A DNA stretch of 64,000 bases from Symbiodinium natans (GCA_905221605.1 CAJNDS010000100.1:1-64000); one strand, 5' to 3'. Positions 10,286-21,749 are shown, counted from the stretch's first letter. Numbers and translations: made by a program. Notes: generated by a model not told the origin, from the sequence alone.

Positions 10286-13200
10286 GGCACAGGGGGACCT
10301 CAGAAAGGATACAAGAAGGACCCTGGCCTGCGTCCGCCTCCCCAGTTGCCATCCAGGTCCAGGTCATCGTTTCCATGGGATGCCATTGAGCTAGGGCTTT
10401 GGGCGTCGAGGGTGGTGCTGAGGGAACTCTTAGGGCTTCATGGTCCCAAGCTCTAAACAATAAATTTCTTTCGCCCGAAAGCGCTACAGCCGTTCAAACC
10501 TAAAGCCATGAAGTCCTAAACCACAACATTACTTTCCAGAACAAATGTGCTCCTCTATACTTGAAGAAATCCAGGGCATCACCTGGAATAATCGACTTCT
10601 TATCCAGCACTGTCACTGCGCTCTCCTAAACCCTAAACCTTAAACCCTAATTGTGCTTTTGGGATTGCAAAGCGCGAGGCTCGAGGCTTCTGGCTGGCTT
10701 CTGGTGGGTTCAGCGGCTTTGGGTGTAGGACTTGGCTAGCAGCGGTCTGTGAAAAGAAAGATGCCCGTCCCGGTACTTCAACAGATGAAGCCCTGGGGGT
10801 TTAGGGTTTAGGGTTTAGGGTCTAGGATGTAGCGACCTGAATGGTTTCCATGTACTTATCGCGATGGATCAGCGAGCTGCAAGCCGAACATCATAATGGC
10901 ACGGGCGATAGCGCAAGAGCTCGAAGCCGGCCCCAGACTTTAGAAAACGCAAAATGGTAGCAATCCAAATACGGGTGGATCTGAAGTACTAACAACCCAC
11001 GAATTTACCCCCCCTCAAAGCCAAGATCCAGGAGTTCTTGCCGAGCTTCCACTAGTCACTATAACGATGAGGGAATCGCACGGGAATACTGTCACTCCTA
11101 TGTCCTATGCCACCTATGCCACAGGGGTGTTGCTTCATGATGTCGTCAACTCCCATCGCCAAGCAAGAGCTCGGTGTCAAACGGCTTCTACTTTGAAAGT
11201 TCAGTTTGCTTCGATGAAGGCTGAATTGGTTTTGCTACAGTAGCGATTCAGCCCTGGCCCGGATCAAGCAACAGCGACGAGATCTCCCCAAGTAACATGT
11301 TTCATAGGCCGTTCCAAAGGGGCCAAACATATTGTGTCAAATGTATACCTGCATATACCTGCTGACACGCATGTATGCATTAGCACGCGGCCGGATATCA
11401 GCAAAAGAAAGCCCTCACATGTAAACTACACAGTGGTGGATACATACAAATATAAATACAAATATAAATACAAAACCAATATACATGAATAAACAAATTA
11501 AACTACTGACTTCTGATCCCCTCCTAACTATAACAGTTTAACTTTTCGGCTCCTTATTGTAGTTTCTACAATACCCAAAAGGCCAAAGTTCTAAGAGCCA
11601 ACCAGAAGAAAGCCAAGATTATGTATACACATGCTGACAATTCACAGCAACCTTGTAGCCTATCGAGCATGGAGCTGGCCTCGTCGTGCCCCTCCTTCCT
11701 TAGAGGAGAAATGAAGAGGAGGGTTTGGGGCTTGCCTGGGGCTGAGGGTTCATGTCACGGGCTGGATCTTGCAGCTTGAACCTGAGGGGCTTGCACCACC
11801 CTACTGTGTTTTTGCTAGCCCCCAGAGTTCCGAAGGCCGAGCTTTGTAAAGGTGCGAAAGGCCATGCTCGTTGAAGCTCATTCTCTCACGGTTTCCGGGT
11901 CCCCGGTTTTTGCCAAACCTCCGTCCTAAAGCGAAAACGCATCCCAAGGCCTGCCTGTTTAGGGTTAGGGCTTTAGGGCCTTAGGGGCCCATAGGGGCTT
12001 TACTTAGCGCGTTGGCAGGGCGTCAGGGTTTCGGAAGCCTCTTGAACGCCTGATCCAAGCCGAGGTGCCCATCCCCCTCGCTCTGCGAGCGTACAAGGAA
12101 GGTCTTCACAGCTTGAGTCAGCCTCCATGAATCCACAGGCACAAGGATGGAGGCTTAGGCTAACTGGGGGTCTCGGGTGCAGACAAAGATTGCAACCGCA
12201 AACTGCCCAAAATCCTGCACCTTGAGCCTTGAGCCGATTGTACTTGAACCCATGATGGGCTCGTCTGAATGATCTTCGGGTTTCGGGTTCAGGGTTTAGG
12301 GTCGATTGTGGGCTCAAGGGGCTGGCTCGCAGCCACACGTCGGGTTGCAAAGTTTTGTTAAACCGTTCGAACGCCCGAAGCATGCGGTTTTCGATTCTAG
12401 GGCTTACAAGGGGGCCATCTTGTCATCTTCGGCCGATACACGGGGGGCAAATGCCTTCAGGCGACCGGGCCACATAGCAAAAAGCACCACGCGAGTGCCC
12501 TACGGACCAGCTTTTGGGTTTGGGCGCCACATGGCGCCACCCTCCTCATGCATAGCACGATTGTACATCAGCAACAATACGTTGTATATATATATATATA
12601 TATAAATACATAATTATATAATATATGTACATACTAATATGTAGACATACACATGCCAAATCGGACTTTTCGGCAGGATCTTCACTGCAGTCCCAAAAGC
12701 TTCACCCACAGGCTGTGAAGTTCCGGGTTTACGCTTTCGCGTTTGGAAGGAATATACGACTAACCCTGAAAGCTAAGCGCTACACCCACCCGTAAGGCTG
12801 CATAAAACCACCCATTCCAGGGTCCCGGGCCTGTCGAGCATGCGACTGGAGTAGGCCTTCTTGCTGGAGCCGTCGGGTGCCTGACACCCAGACCCTGACA
12901 AAACACAAATGAAACCCACAGGCACGCAAAACCAGGAAAACCAAAATTTGCCCAACCCTGAATTCCTCTTAACCTACAGCATGTATGTTTGTGTATATCT
13001 ACATATATATGTATATATTGTACATACATATGTCTACCCCACCTTGTCAAGTCCGTCCAGGCGAACCCAGAGAGGCTCGAAGTGCGGAAAAACCTCCTGT
13101 GACGCTTTGGGGCGTTTGGGGTTTAGGGTTTAATCCGACCTTGCACAAAAACTCTCTCTCCCTCTCTCTCATCAACAGTATCAAGGGATTGTTCTGCTGA

Positions 13201-14310
13201 TATTCATGCATGTCATTTGCGGGGGAAATGCTTCTGAACCATTCCCCAGCCCCAAAACAAAGACCGCCCCTGCCTCCCGAATTGTGAACCAGGAGGAGCA
13301 CTACACACACTGCAAGGCCCACTATACAATGCTGTAGATCTATAAGCAGACCTAAACTGCTGTGATCTTCTGCGGGTCTATCAAGTCCAATGCCCCTCAG
13401 GCAGTCCTTGTTGAGAAAAGTCTCCAGTTTCCTGCGAGAAGGGCCCTGGTTCGGTTTCTAGGGGTTGGGTTTCCGGGTTCAGGATGGGTTTGGCTTGACA
13501 GTTGTGGGAATTGAGGGTCCTGTTCCGATCTTGCCAGGGGCAGAGTGGGCTGTGCTTCATGGTGTTCCAGCCTTGCACACCTAGATCCCACATTGCACAC
13601 AAACCTGCTCTGTAAGCCCAACATGGCCCTGTGCACCCTCCCAGTCCGCAAGATCTTCCCCAGCACACGCCGCACACGCCGAGCCCCGCACCCCTCGCCC
13701 AGGCCAGCCGCGACGGACACGAGGAGGGGCGGGGCGTTGTTGTAAGCTGCCAAAGGCATGTGCGCTTCTTGCAAACCGGGTGCAAAGGGGCGGTCGAATA
13801 TTCGGCGTTCAGCACTTGGAGTTGACAGGGGGTGTTATAAGGGCAGGCTCAGTCCATGCAGAAGAGCTCCGAAAAATGTCGCAGGAATGTACTTCGGCAT
13901 CGATGTCGCTACCTACTTGCGGCCTCTCGGTACTTGCAAAGTCTCCAGCCTTAGCTGCCTCACAAATCCAACAACCAACCCACAACTCCAAGAATTCAAG
14001 TGTCAGCCGGGGTGGCTGAGCGTGACTTTGGGCACGGCAATGTGCAGCTCAACCTGCGCAGCTTTAGATTCACCCAAACCCGGCTTCGGAAAGCACATGA
14101 GCGCGGGGGTGCTCTAACGTGTGTCCCCTTCGTGGGGCTTCTTACTATTACTATGACTCACCTCGATTGGTCCTGTGGGGGGAAGGGGGGGTGGGGCTCC
14201 ACATGATGTGTAGGGTCCAGGCTCCACTACTCCTGTGTAAACTCGACATAAACGTATAAGCTCTGCACCACCAAAAGCCCCTGTAACCGCAAAGAGGCCT
14301 CCACTATTAG
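10286..14310. other. Intergenic, no gene seen
   Basis: A 4-kb stretch with short TTTAGGG runs (10797-10823, 12288-12302), TA-rich microsatellites (12584-12606, 12985-13030) and short overlapping frames on both strands. None shows family resemblance or clear exon edges. Confidence 0.5.
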
Positions 14311-14352
14311 AATCCCTGTTCAGGACTGTTAGTATAGGGGGGAACATCCCAA
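14311..14352 (+). mobile_element. Solo terminal repeat of the GATGTTCCCCCTTA-end MITE family
   Basis: The reverse complement of this 42-bp segment matches the left arm of the complete element at 56935-57050 (GATGTTCCCCC, TATACTAACAGTCCTGAA, AGGGAT) with about two differences. No partner arm is visible on the left, so it is a truncated copy. Its outer end (CCCAA) runs straight into a CCCTAAA-type array at 14353. Confidence 0.7.
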
Positions 14353-14402
14353 CCCTAAACCCAAACCCTAAACCCTAAACCCTAAACCCTCAACCCTAAA
14401 CC
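14353..14402 (-). repeat. Interstitial telomere-type array with variants
   Basis: Mostly CCCTAAA units with CCCAAAC and CCCTCAA variants, abutting the outer end of a truncated inverted-repeat element. Confidence 0.85.
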
Positions 14403-14511
14403 TAAGACCCCAAGTGTGGGCCTTCGAGTTGATGGCCTCCGCCAGCTTGGCATTTCGCAGCGTCTCCAGCTGCGAGGTGTGCTGGGCATGCATGGCCATG
14501 GCCTGCAGCCA

Positions 14512-14670
14512 GGGTTTAAGGTTTAGGGTAGTGGTTTAGGTTTAGGGTTTAGGGTTTGGGGTTTAGGGTTTAAGGTTTAGGGTTTAGCATGGTTAAGCTT
14601 CGGAACTACAAGGGGTTAAGGTTTAGGGTTTAGGATGGTTAAGTTTCGGAACTACAAGGGGGGATGTAGG
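14512..14670 (+). repeat. TTTAGGG-rich block with a tandem duplication of about 53 bp
   Basis: Degenerate TTTAGGG units lead into two near-identical copies of a segment containing GGTTAAGYTTCGGAACTACA and AGGGG. The duplication contains telomere-like units at its joints, suggesting slippage or unequal exchange between them. Confidence 0.75.
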
Positions 14671-16587
14671 GGCTTATTTTGGTTTGAAGGATGCTAAGGG
14701 TAAGTTGAAATGGGTCCGAGGTTAAGCGCTGCAGTAGTTCTTTCTTTAAAATTTAAGTGATGCTACAGGAGCCACTGCGGGGGAGTTTTCGGGGGCGCGG
14801 CAAGACACCGCCATAAACCCGATTCGTAAACAGCGAGAGGCCGCTTGGCCGAAAGGACTGTCCCGACTGTCTACCAAACCCAGCAAAGTGCTTACCATCA
14901 CTTCGCAGGGTCAATGTTCGTAGGGGTAAGTATTGTTGCCATATTTCGCGTAGTCCGCGCAGAAGGCTCCTTCTCGGCAGCTGCCATCGCCACTGCGACG
15001 CTGCGTGCCATTTCCTTCACAGTGCCACTGAAGTTGCATCTGGAGACTTTCCGGATGACTCTGACTCTAGAGGGTTGAGGTTTCGGAAAGAAGTTTGAAG
15101 CATGTTGCTGTCGCGGAGGCTCGAGCAACGGGGCAAAGGTCTGATCTTTAGCGTGCAGACGGGCAGAGGCTTTGAAGGGCTTCGCGCACTGAATCACGAA
15201 GCAAAACCTCGTTTCGCCGATTGCTTGCTTTGAGCTGTCATCATTGAATTCACCGAGAACACCGTCCACTTACCAATTGCAAACACCCCTGTTCGAAGGA
15301 CCCGAGCAGATTCGCAAAGGAGAGATCCGAACTTATAGGGGAGAGAGCAAGCAAAGCCCTTCTCACCCCAGGGGTCCCTAGACCCTGAAGTCGGCACACC
15401 AACAGCTGAACCTGAAACCCGGAAATCCGAGGAACGTGGTCCAGGATAATCCCAAGCTATAGAAGTCCTCGTGGCGCTTGGCCTGGAGCTGCTGCTCCTG
15501 GTCACTAACTCGGGGGCTGTAGGAATCACTTGCTTATCGGGCCTCAGAGCTTAAGATTGAAGCTTAGAGTTTAGGCTTAAGGGTAATTGTGGGCTTGTCT
15601 AGTAGAGTCCAACCGATGAATCTCCGCCTGCAGCAGCTGCTGGTTTTCGAGCTTCAGCTTGCGGACCATTTCTTGCAGATCCGCGACCTGTCGCGTTTGG
15701 AAACTAAGCTCAGGTGGAATGGGACATGGGTTGAGAGCTCTCCCGAAAGGGGGACTTTCCCAGATTCCTAGCCTGTATGCAATTAGTTGGAGAGGTTCGG
15801 CCCCACAGGAGCATGACTCACACTGTTGAACACACTGCGAAGTGATGCCATGAGGAAGAAAGGTTGGCACCTGGTATGCTTCAGCTAAACGACCCTTTAT
15901 CTCTAGAATCGTGTTCGTATATGGCCCACGTCCGACTTCATGGCTGAGGGCTCGTAGTGAATGGACAGCCAGCTACCGAGAAGGCTAGTAAGTTACGACT
16001 GTGCGCGCACGAAGTTTATCGAACTGAAGATGTAGGCGCAACGGTGCTGTTGCAATATGTGGTCAGTCCTCCTCATGAGGCAAAGAGACATGAAGCAATA
16101 TGTTTGCTTGAATGCAAGAAAGCAGCATTTATGGAACTCCTGAGTCATATTGCTCGGAATGCGTCCTGCCATGACTAACTTGAGATCCTTTAGATATAGA
16201 GTCTGTGAGCGCTCCTCACGTCAGGTGCAAGTTGCAAGACGAACTGCCCAGGACGAATGCTGGCTCTTCTGGCAGTCATGTTAACATCGAAATTCTTAAG
16301 GGCCATGGGCTTGCACAGGCGGCCCAGTGCTTGCCGCAGTGTGATTGAGCGTCTTGTGAGCGATGTGCACATGGCGCATTCTACGAAGCCTGCAGCGAGC
16401 CACCGTCTGCACGTATTCGAGTTGACTTACGCATCAAGCAAGCTTCCGAAATCCAGGGATACGATATTATGCTGTCTTAGCCCATGTCATCATTCAGCTG
16501 CCTGCGCCGCAGTCTGCTCGGACGCCTGCTGGTCTCTTCTATCAGCGGCCTGACCCGGCCATGTCTCGAACTTCCGAGACGATATGG
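14671..16587. other. Intergenic; weak coding-like frames only
   Basis: Short frames at 14898-15269 (minus), 15957-16178 (plus) and 16190-16440 (minus) have balanced amino-acid composition and might be isolated exons, but they overlap in opposite directions, lack clear edges and resemble nothing I know. I leave them uncalled. Confidence 0.35.
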
Positions 16588-16685
16588 GGGGGTTTCCGAG
16601 AATAGGTTTTTTGGGGGTCCTATAAGAAGGCTTGTAGTCAGCATTTTGGGGGTTATTAGGGGCACCCCTATTTTGGGAAATGCCC
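16588..16685 (-). mobile_element. MITE-like inverted-repeat element, TGGGGGTTTCCGA-end superfamily, copy B2
   Basis: The reverse-complement partner of the element at 5927-6030. Ends read GGGGGTTTCCGAGAATAGG and, in reverse complement, GGGCATTTCCCAAAATAGG. The middle has diverged more than the ends. The right end is followed by ordinary sequence; no certain target-site duplication. Confidence 0.7.
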
Positions 16686-16989
16686 TTATGCAGCAATCAC
16701 CAGAGCTCCTCCTGCCTAAAATGCTGATGCTGACAAGGATGCGTCCGTGCAATGGTTTGCACTGCTTTGCTACGTCCTTGGCCGAAACTTCCCAGAGTTA
16801 CCCAGAACCCTAATCCCTAACCCTGAACCCCTAAACCCCGAAACCCTTAATCCACCTAAACCCCTAAACCAAAGTATGTCTCCATTCAGCTCTGGGCCAA
16901 GCCTCGCAAACCTCCTGCGTAAGCTTCTGCTGGTCTTCAAGGCCCTGGCACCGAACTTCGTTGCGGAATCTTGGGGTCGGGAAATCGTG

Positions 16990-16990
<1 letters not shown>

Positions 16991-17020
<30 letters not shown>
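16991..17020 (+). repeat. Poly-G tract, 30 nt
   Basis: Thirty consecutive G on the plus strand, followed 30 bp later by C-rich sequence, so the two could pair. Tract length in an assembly may be unreliable. Confidence 0.9.
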
Positions 17021-17141
17021 CGAGGGTGAAGAGCTCAGAGTGGATCTCTTCCCCCCCACCCCCCCTGCCCCGAACACGCCCTGGAAATCCTAACCCCGAC
17101 CCCTGTACCACCCTTCAAACCCCAAAAACCCAACCCGGTCT

Positions 17142-17374
17142 CCCTAAACCCTAAACCCTAAACCCTAAACCCTAAACCCTAAACCCTAAACCCTAAACCC
17201 TAAACCCTAAACCCTAAACCCTAAACCCTAAACCCTAAACCCTAAACCCTAAACCCTAAACCCTAAACCCTAAACCCTAACCCTAAACCCTAAACCCTAA
17301 ACCCTAAACCCTAAACCCTAAACCCTAAACCCTAAACCCTAAACCCTAAACCCTAAACCCTAAACCCTAAACCC
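17142..17374 (-). repeat. Longest interstitial telomere-type array, about 33 x CCCTAAA
   Basis: About 233 bp of head-to-tail CCCTAAA, perfect except for one six-base unit (CCCTAA) near 17276-17281 and a degenerate right end (CCCAAACCC). Perfection over this length implies recent origin or active homogenisation. Ordinary sequence flanks it on both sides, so this is not a chromosome end. Confidence 0.95.
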
Positions 17375-17475
17375 AAACCCAACACCCAAGTCCCGGTTCT
17401 CCTTCCGGAGGCGCTCGATTTCCGCCTCCTTCTCGGCGACCAAGGCCTGTTTTTGGGGACTGTAGGGTCCTTTTT

Positions 17476-17582
17476 TGGGGGTTTCGGACCTCAGGGGTAC
17501 CTCAATAAGGTCCTTACAATAAGGGAAATCCTACTATTTGGGGGACTATCTTACGAGTCACTTTTTCTGGTAAACCCCCCAG
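17476..17582 (-). mobile_element. MITE-like inverted-repeat element, TGGGGGTTTCCGA-end superfamily, copy C2
   Basis: A 107-bp element aligning over its full length, in reverse orientation, with 319-424; the shared core is 17519-17547. Outer ends read TGGGGGTTTCGGA on the left and, in reverse complement, GGGGGGTTTACCAGAAA on the right. It lies about 100 bp from a long telomere-type array. Confidence 0.6.
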
Positions 17583-17946
17583 AAAGGTAGGTGATTTTTG
17601 TTTTTTAAAACTGCTTTGGGCTTTTGGGGTTTTGGAGGGGTTGCTGGGTTTACAGGTTGATTGGGTTGACTAAGGGTTTATAAGGTTTGTGTGGGGTTTG
17701 CAGGGTGTTTAGGGTTTAAGGGTTTTTTGGGGTGTTCACGGTTTGGGGGGTGAGGGAAGTAGTAAACTAGGGATTCTGTTTCCAAGTGTCTAGGGGTTTG
17801 CATTTTAGGGGCTTCGCCTTAAGCCGACAAGGTTTTGCGGGTGGTAGGATGTAGGATTTTAGGGCTTAAATGGGGTTCATACAAACCGCCCTGACCCTTA
17901 AATCCCAGACATGCTCAAAAACCACGAGGTTGTACAAACCCCAGAA

Positions 17947-18060
17947 CCTAAACCCTAAACCCTAAACCCTAAACCCTAAACCCTAAACCCTAAACCCTAA
18001 ACCCTAAACCCTAAACCCTAAACCCTAAACCCTAAACCCTAAACCCTAAACCCTAAACCC
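17947..18060 (-). repeat. Interstitial telomere-type array, about 16 x CCCTAAA
   Basis: About 113 bp of perfect CCCTAAA units, in the same orientation as the 17142-17374 array. The 570 bp between the two arrays is G-rich and full of opposite-strand TTTAGGG-like fragments. Confidence 0.93.
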
Positions 18061-18145
18061 ACGCCTCGAGCTTTGCACAGAGCTCCTCGGCGCGTTCGGC
18101 GCGCTGCCGCTGGCTAGCGACCTGGTCCAAACCACGTTGTGGAGG

Positions 18146-18357
18146 AGTCCTTAAAAGGGATGATAATCAGGGGTACTAGAATCCCTATGAAGAAAGAGAT
18201 TATAATTAAGGGGTACTAGAATCCCCTATTAAGAGATTATAATCAGGGGTACTAGAATCCCCTGGTAAGAGATTGTAATCAGGGGTACTAGAATCCCTAT
18301 TAAGAGATTATAATCAGGGGTACCAGAATCCCTATTCAGAGCTTGTTAGTACAAGGG
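18146..18357 (+). mobile_element. Expanded member of the GATGTTCCCCCTTA-end MITE family with a five-copy internal array
   Basis: The edges match the inner arms of the complete element at 56935-57050: AGTCCTTAAAAGGGATGATA on the left against AGTCCTGAATAGGGATTATA, and TGTTAGTACAAGGG on the right against TGTTAGTGTAAGGG. Between them lie five tandem units of 35-37 bp (18159-18339), each containing AATCAGGGGTACTAGAATCC and a short AGGGG/CCCCT hairpin. The units read GAGATTATAATC...CCCTATTAA with few changes. The outermost 15 bp of each terminal arm is missing or diverged. Confidence 0.6.
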
Positions 18358-18360
18358 CCC

Positions 18361-19689
18361 AAGGTGTCAGGCTTAAAGCAATCGAAGAGGTTTGATTGCA
18401 GGTGGCTGGAGGACGGCGTCCCACAACCAAAAGGATCCTCCACCCTGAGGTATCCAGCCCCCTATAGAGGTTAGGGGGCTTAGAAAACCCGCCTTCTACT
18501 GTAAATCCTGAATCCCAGTTCTCAGCCCTCCAGAAAACTACATAATCCAAAACCTGGCGCCGTTTTTGTCCATGGATGCGCAGGCAGGCTTCCGTCCGTA
18601 AAGCATGTCTAGCTTCATGCGATTTGAAACCTTGGGAGATGCGGAGGAGCAAGCTGAGGACGGAACTTGTCGGTCTTGACGCTTCCCATCGCAAAGTCTC
18701 AAGATCTTCAAGTCGGAGTAGCCTACCATAGAATACCTGCCTTGCTTCAAGTCGTCTACGAGTCTGCATTCAAAATCGTCGACGCTTGGCTTTGCCAGGC
18801 TCCAGCTCAGGTGCCTCCGGTTGCCCCAGCAGCTTGCGCACAGCCGGAGGTAGGTCACCCTTCCTGGCCAGGGGCTTGGGGCTACCCCGGGTATGACCCC
18901 AAACTCTGCACACACAAATCGAAAGACATCTGCCCTACGTCTCTCCAGGTCAACAAGTTACTGCAGGGCTGCATACAGAAAAAGACCCAAAAACTCGAGG
19001 CGAAACTGCCCAATACTCTATGGCCGAACTTGGGCCGAGCTTCTTTAACATGGCCTGGATCTTGGGGTTCGTCACGGCAAAGGAAACACAGGCGCGTTGC
19101 AATGTCTCCACACCCTGCCATCTGGTGAGTCTGGTGTTCCACGTTTATACTGTAAGAACTAATTACTAGTTATCCCGGACGTTGCGTGGTACAATGACAT
19201 CAGCTCAGAGACGACCCTGCCTTGAGAGCAGCAGCCTCCGCAATGGCGACGAAACTGCCCTCCTGTATCCTCGTTTGCGCAGGACGTTCCCCGGAGTACC
19301 CCAAAAACACTCACTCATACATGGACAAAGCCCAAATACGCAAGACAAAGCAAAGCATAGTAATACCAGCTGAGCTGTGCCGAAAAGCCTTGGGACTGAT
19401 CACTGTGCAAACTATAATCATTCTTACCTCGCACCTCAAATTCTTTAATTCAGATTTCGAAATTATGCATGCATGCCTCGCGGAATTAACACTTACCTCG
19501 CGGAAGTAGTACCTCGCAGTGGCCGCAATCAAAACCAGACTTACAGAGCCAGGCACATCAACCCGCCCGAGCCCACAATGCCCCAGGCCTCACAAAAGGC
19601 CGCAAACAGTTGATGGAATTCCTGTTTCTGGGCCTTTATGTGCTCTGTTCCAGACTTCCATCCAAGATAGGGGAGGCCCCAGCCGAAAA
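18361..19689. other. Intergenic, no gene seen
   Basis: Overlapping frames on both strands at 18332-19142 have no ATG-anchored convincing product. The telomere-like motif is unusually sparse here. Confidence 0.5.
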
Positions 19690-20365
19690 AGTTTAAAAAC
19701 CGTGTTTTTTAGAACTGTCAGCACCCGAATGTTCAAAAAACAAGGGTTTTTGAACCTTTAAGGGGACCCGGCTTGCCTTGGAACCTGTTTGGCTACAACA
19801 GTGGTTGGCTCGAATCCCCTGGCCTCACTAAACAAGCATGAGCGACTTGAGTTGGGTTGGTTGGCCGATCCTCCCAACAATTTGAAGGGTCTTCTTCTGA
19901 GGATGAAGGGGGGAGTCTGAATCAAGCTACTGGGGGGGTTAACAGCAGGGAGATTCGAGCCACCGGGCCACCGCGGGATTTTCAGATGCAGGTTTCCGAG
20001 AGAAAAGTTCAAAAACCCCTGTTTGCTGAATTTTCGGACCCTGAAAGTTCAAGAAACAGGGTTTGAACTTTTTACTCTCAGGGCCTTTCAGGGCACGCCT
20101 CCCAACACTCCCAAGGGTCTTTATGTGAGGATGAGCTACTGGGGGGGGGGGGGGGGGGAAGCGAGGGTTAACAGCAGGGAGATTCGAGCCATCGGGCCAG
20201 CGCAGGATTTCAGATGCAGGTTTCCGACTGAAAGTCCAAAAAAACATGTTCGGACCCTGAAAGTTAAAAAAAAAAAAAAACAGGGGTTAACTTTCTTTAC
20301 TCTCAGGGACTTTCAGGGCGAAGTCTGAATCAAGCTACTGGGGGGTTAACAGCAGGGGAGTCGAG
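19690..20365. repeat. Tandem repeat of a 228-bp module
   Basis: Two nearly full copies (19870-20097 and 20098 to about 20320) and a partial third (20322-20365) share CCTCCCAACA at the start, then GAGCTACTGGGGG or CAAGCTACTGGGGG, TTAACAGCAGGGAGATTCGA, CAGATGCAGGTTTCCGA, GGACCCTGAAAGTT and CTCAGGGnCTTTCAGGGC. A more diverged relative precedes them at about 19690-19770. The reverse complement of one block, GGCTCGAATCTCC, resembles a tRNA-type B box, so a SINE origin is possible, but no A box was found. Confidence 0.7.
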
Positions 20366-20783
20366 CCACATGAAGGGGGGTTGAGTCAGAATTAAGTTAC
20401 CTCGCAGGCACCTCAAATTTCCAGGACTAATTCGCGAACCTACCTCGCATTTCCCCCGTGAGCTCGCTGAGCTCGCACTAGTTTGCACAGTTATTACTAT
20501 CCTCTGAAACTGCTCTCGCGGGTTCTCGCGCAGCCTGTACAGGCCCCTTCGCGGGCTGACGCGCACCGGGGTTGCACTGACGGAGAAAGCTAAACACTAT
20601 CGCGAGCTATCGCGCGCTCTCGATACCAGAGCTCTCTCGCAGAAACTGTCGAGCGCCCTGGACCGCGGCCCCATCAAAGATAAACCCTCTATCTCACATA
20701 ATTACTCCTTTCATGGTGGTTTATGCCGCCGCTCAGCTGTTAATAGCAAGAGTTTTGGTTGCAAGAACACCACTGCTTCTACC
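20366..20783. other. Intergenic 3' flank of the BTB gene
   Basis: Contains short CTCGCG-rich direct repeats (about 20500-20645). No gene seen. Confidence 0.45.
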
Positions 20784-21749
20784 TTAAGCTCGAGAAAGCC
20801 AAACCTTCAGAGCGAAAATTGCACACGAGACTTGACACTTCAGAAGCTGCTCTCTTGCAAACAAGATCAAGCACCTCCCTAGGTCCCTCTTCCTGAGACG
20901 GAGGATCTCAAAAACACCCACGCTTTTCTCACCAAGCGTCTCTGGTTGTAGGGCATCTGCAAGTATGTGCACAAGGTAGTGCACTTGCCAGCGGTGAGCC
21001 AAATCCAGAACGTTCAATAAAGTCTTGTAGTCTGGGTCTTTGCACGTGGAACTTGTGTACATCATGTCCACCAGGAGCGACACATCCGAACTTGTAGAGT
21101 CCTTGACTGGGATCCGCCTGCTCTCGCCCTCCCTCATTGTAGATCCCAGCATGGCCTTCAACACAGGCGACGCTGCCACGAGGACGTGGTCATGCGCTGA
21201 AACCTCGCCGTCTGCAGCTTCAAAGATCACATTGTGCGTGGAGGTCATGTCCCTGACAGACTCCCACATATCCATGAGGCCCCGATGCACAGCTATCTTC
21301 TGGTTATTCTGAGGCAACGCTTTGGCTAATAGCTTGATGACTTCCTCGAGGTACTCGCACTCTTCGGACCAGTCTGCACCCCCCTTACCCTCTCGCATGG
21401 CATGTAGCATTGCAAGTGTGTATGACATAGCAGACCGCCCATGAATGGAAATGCGAATCATTGTTTCTTCTTGTTCCGACTCTTGCCACAAACTTGTGGT
21501 ACCCTTGCATGCATTCTGTTTTCGCGGATCTGCACCAGAAGCCAGCATCCACTCGATGATCTGAAGGTACTGCTGGCGTTTGCTCTCCAGGTTGCAGACA
21601 GTGAACCTTATCGCTTCATGCAGCAGTAGACCGTTGTTGTCCGTTGGCTGGTTCCAGTTGAAGCCGAGGGGAGTGAACCTCTGCAGTGCTTCTAGATCGC
21701 CCAAGAAGATCAGACCCTCCACCTCAGCAACGTCCTTCCCTGCCGACAT
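20784..21749 (-). CDS. Ankyrin-like / BTB-POZ domain protein
   Basis: A 321-residue intron-free frame starting with ATG at 21747-21749; an in-frame stop lies eight codons upstream. Residues 10-80 look like ankyrin-type repeats (NGLLLHEAIRF, then IIEWMLASGADP). Residues about 172-265 carry a BTB/POZ fold: HNVIFEAADGEVSAHDHVL, AASPVLKAMLGSTMREG, the IPV(K)D strand and the LLVDMMYTSS helix. Residues 270-310 could be the start of a BACK-like helical region. BTB proteins dimerise and often recruit substrates to cullin-3 ubiquitin ligases; this role is inferred from the family, since no Kelch or MATH partner domain is present. The minus-strand bases before the start read CCACCTGAGCAG directly against ATG, a possible splice or leader acceptor. 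Compared with animal BTB-Kelch proteins it is short; the ankyrin-BTB pairing without more repeats is compatible with a complete small adaptor. Confidence 0.85.
   Translation of the reverse strand: MSAGKDVAEVEGLIFLGDLEALQRFTPLGFNWNQPTDNNGLLLHEAIRFTVCNLESKRQQYLQIIEWMLASGADPRKQNACKGTTSLWQESEQEETMIRISIHGRSAMSYTLAMLHAMREGKGGADWSEECEYLEEVIKLLAKALPQNNQKIAVHRGLMDMWESVRDMTSTHNVIFEAADGEVSAHDHVLVAASPVLKAMLGSTMREGESRRIPVKDSTSSDVSLLVDMMYTSSTCKDPDYKTLLNVLDLAHRWQVHYLVHILADALQPETLGEKSVGVFEILRLRKRDLGRCLILFAREQLLKCQVSCAIFALKVWLSRA

Noticed and set aside
15957-16440. Exon-like frames on both strands
   Set aside because: They overlap in opposite directions and no splice edges or family decide between them.
19801-19820. 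GGCTCGAATCCCC, tRNA T-arm-like sequence
   Set aside because: No acceptor stem or anticodon arm can be built around it.
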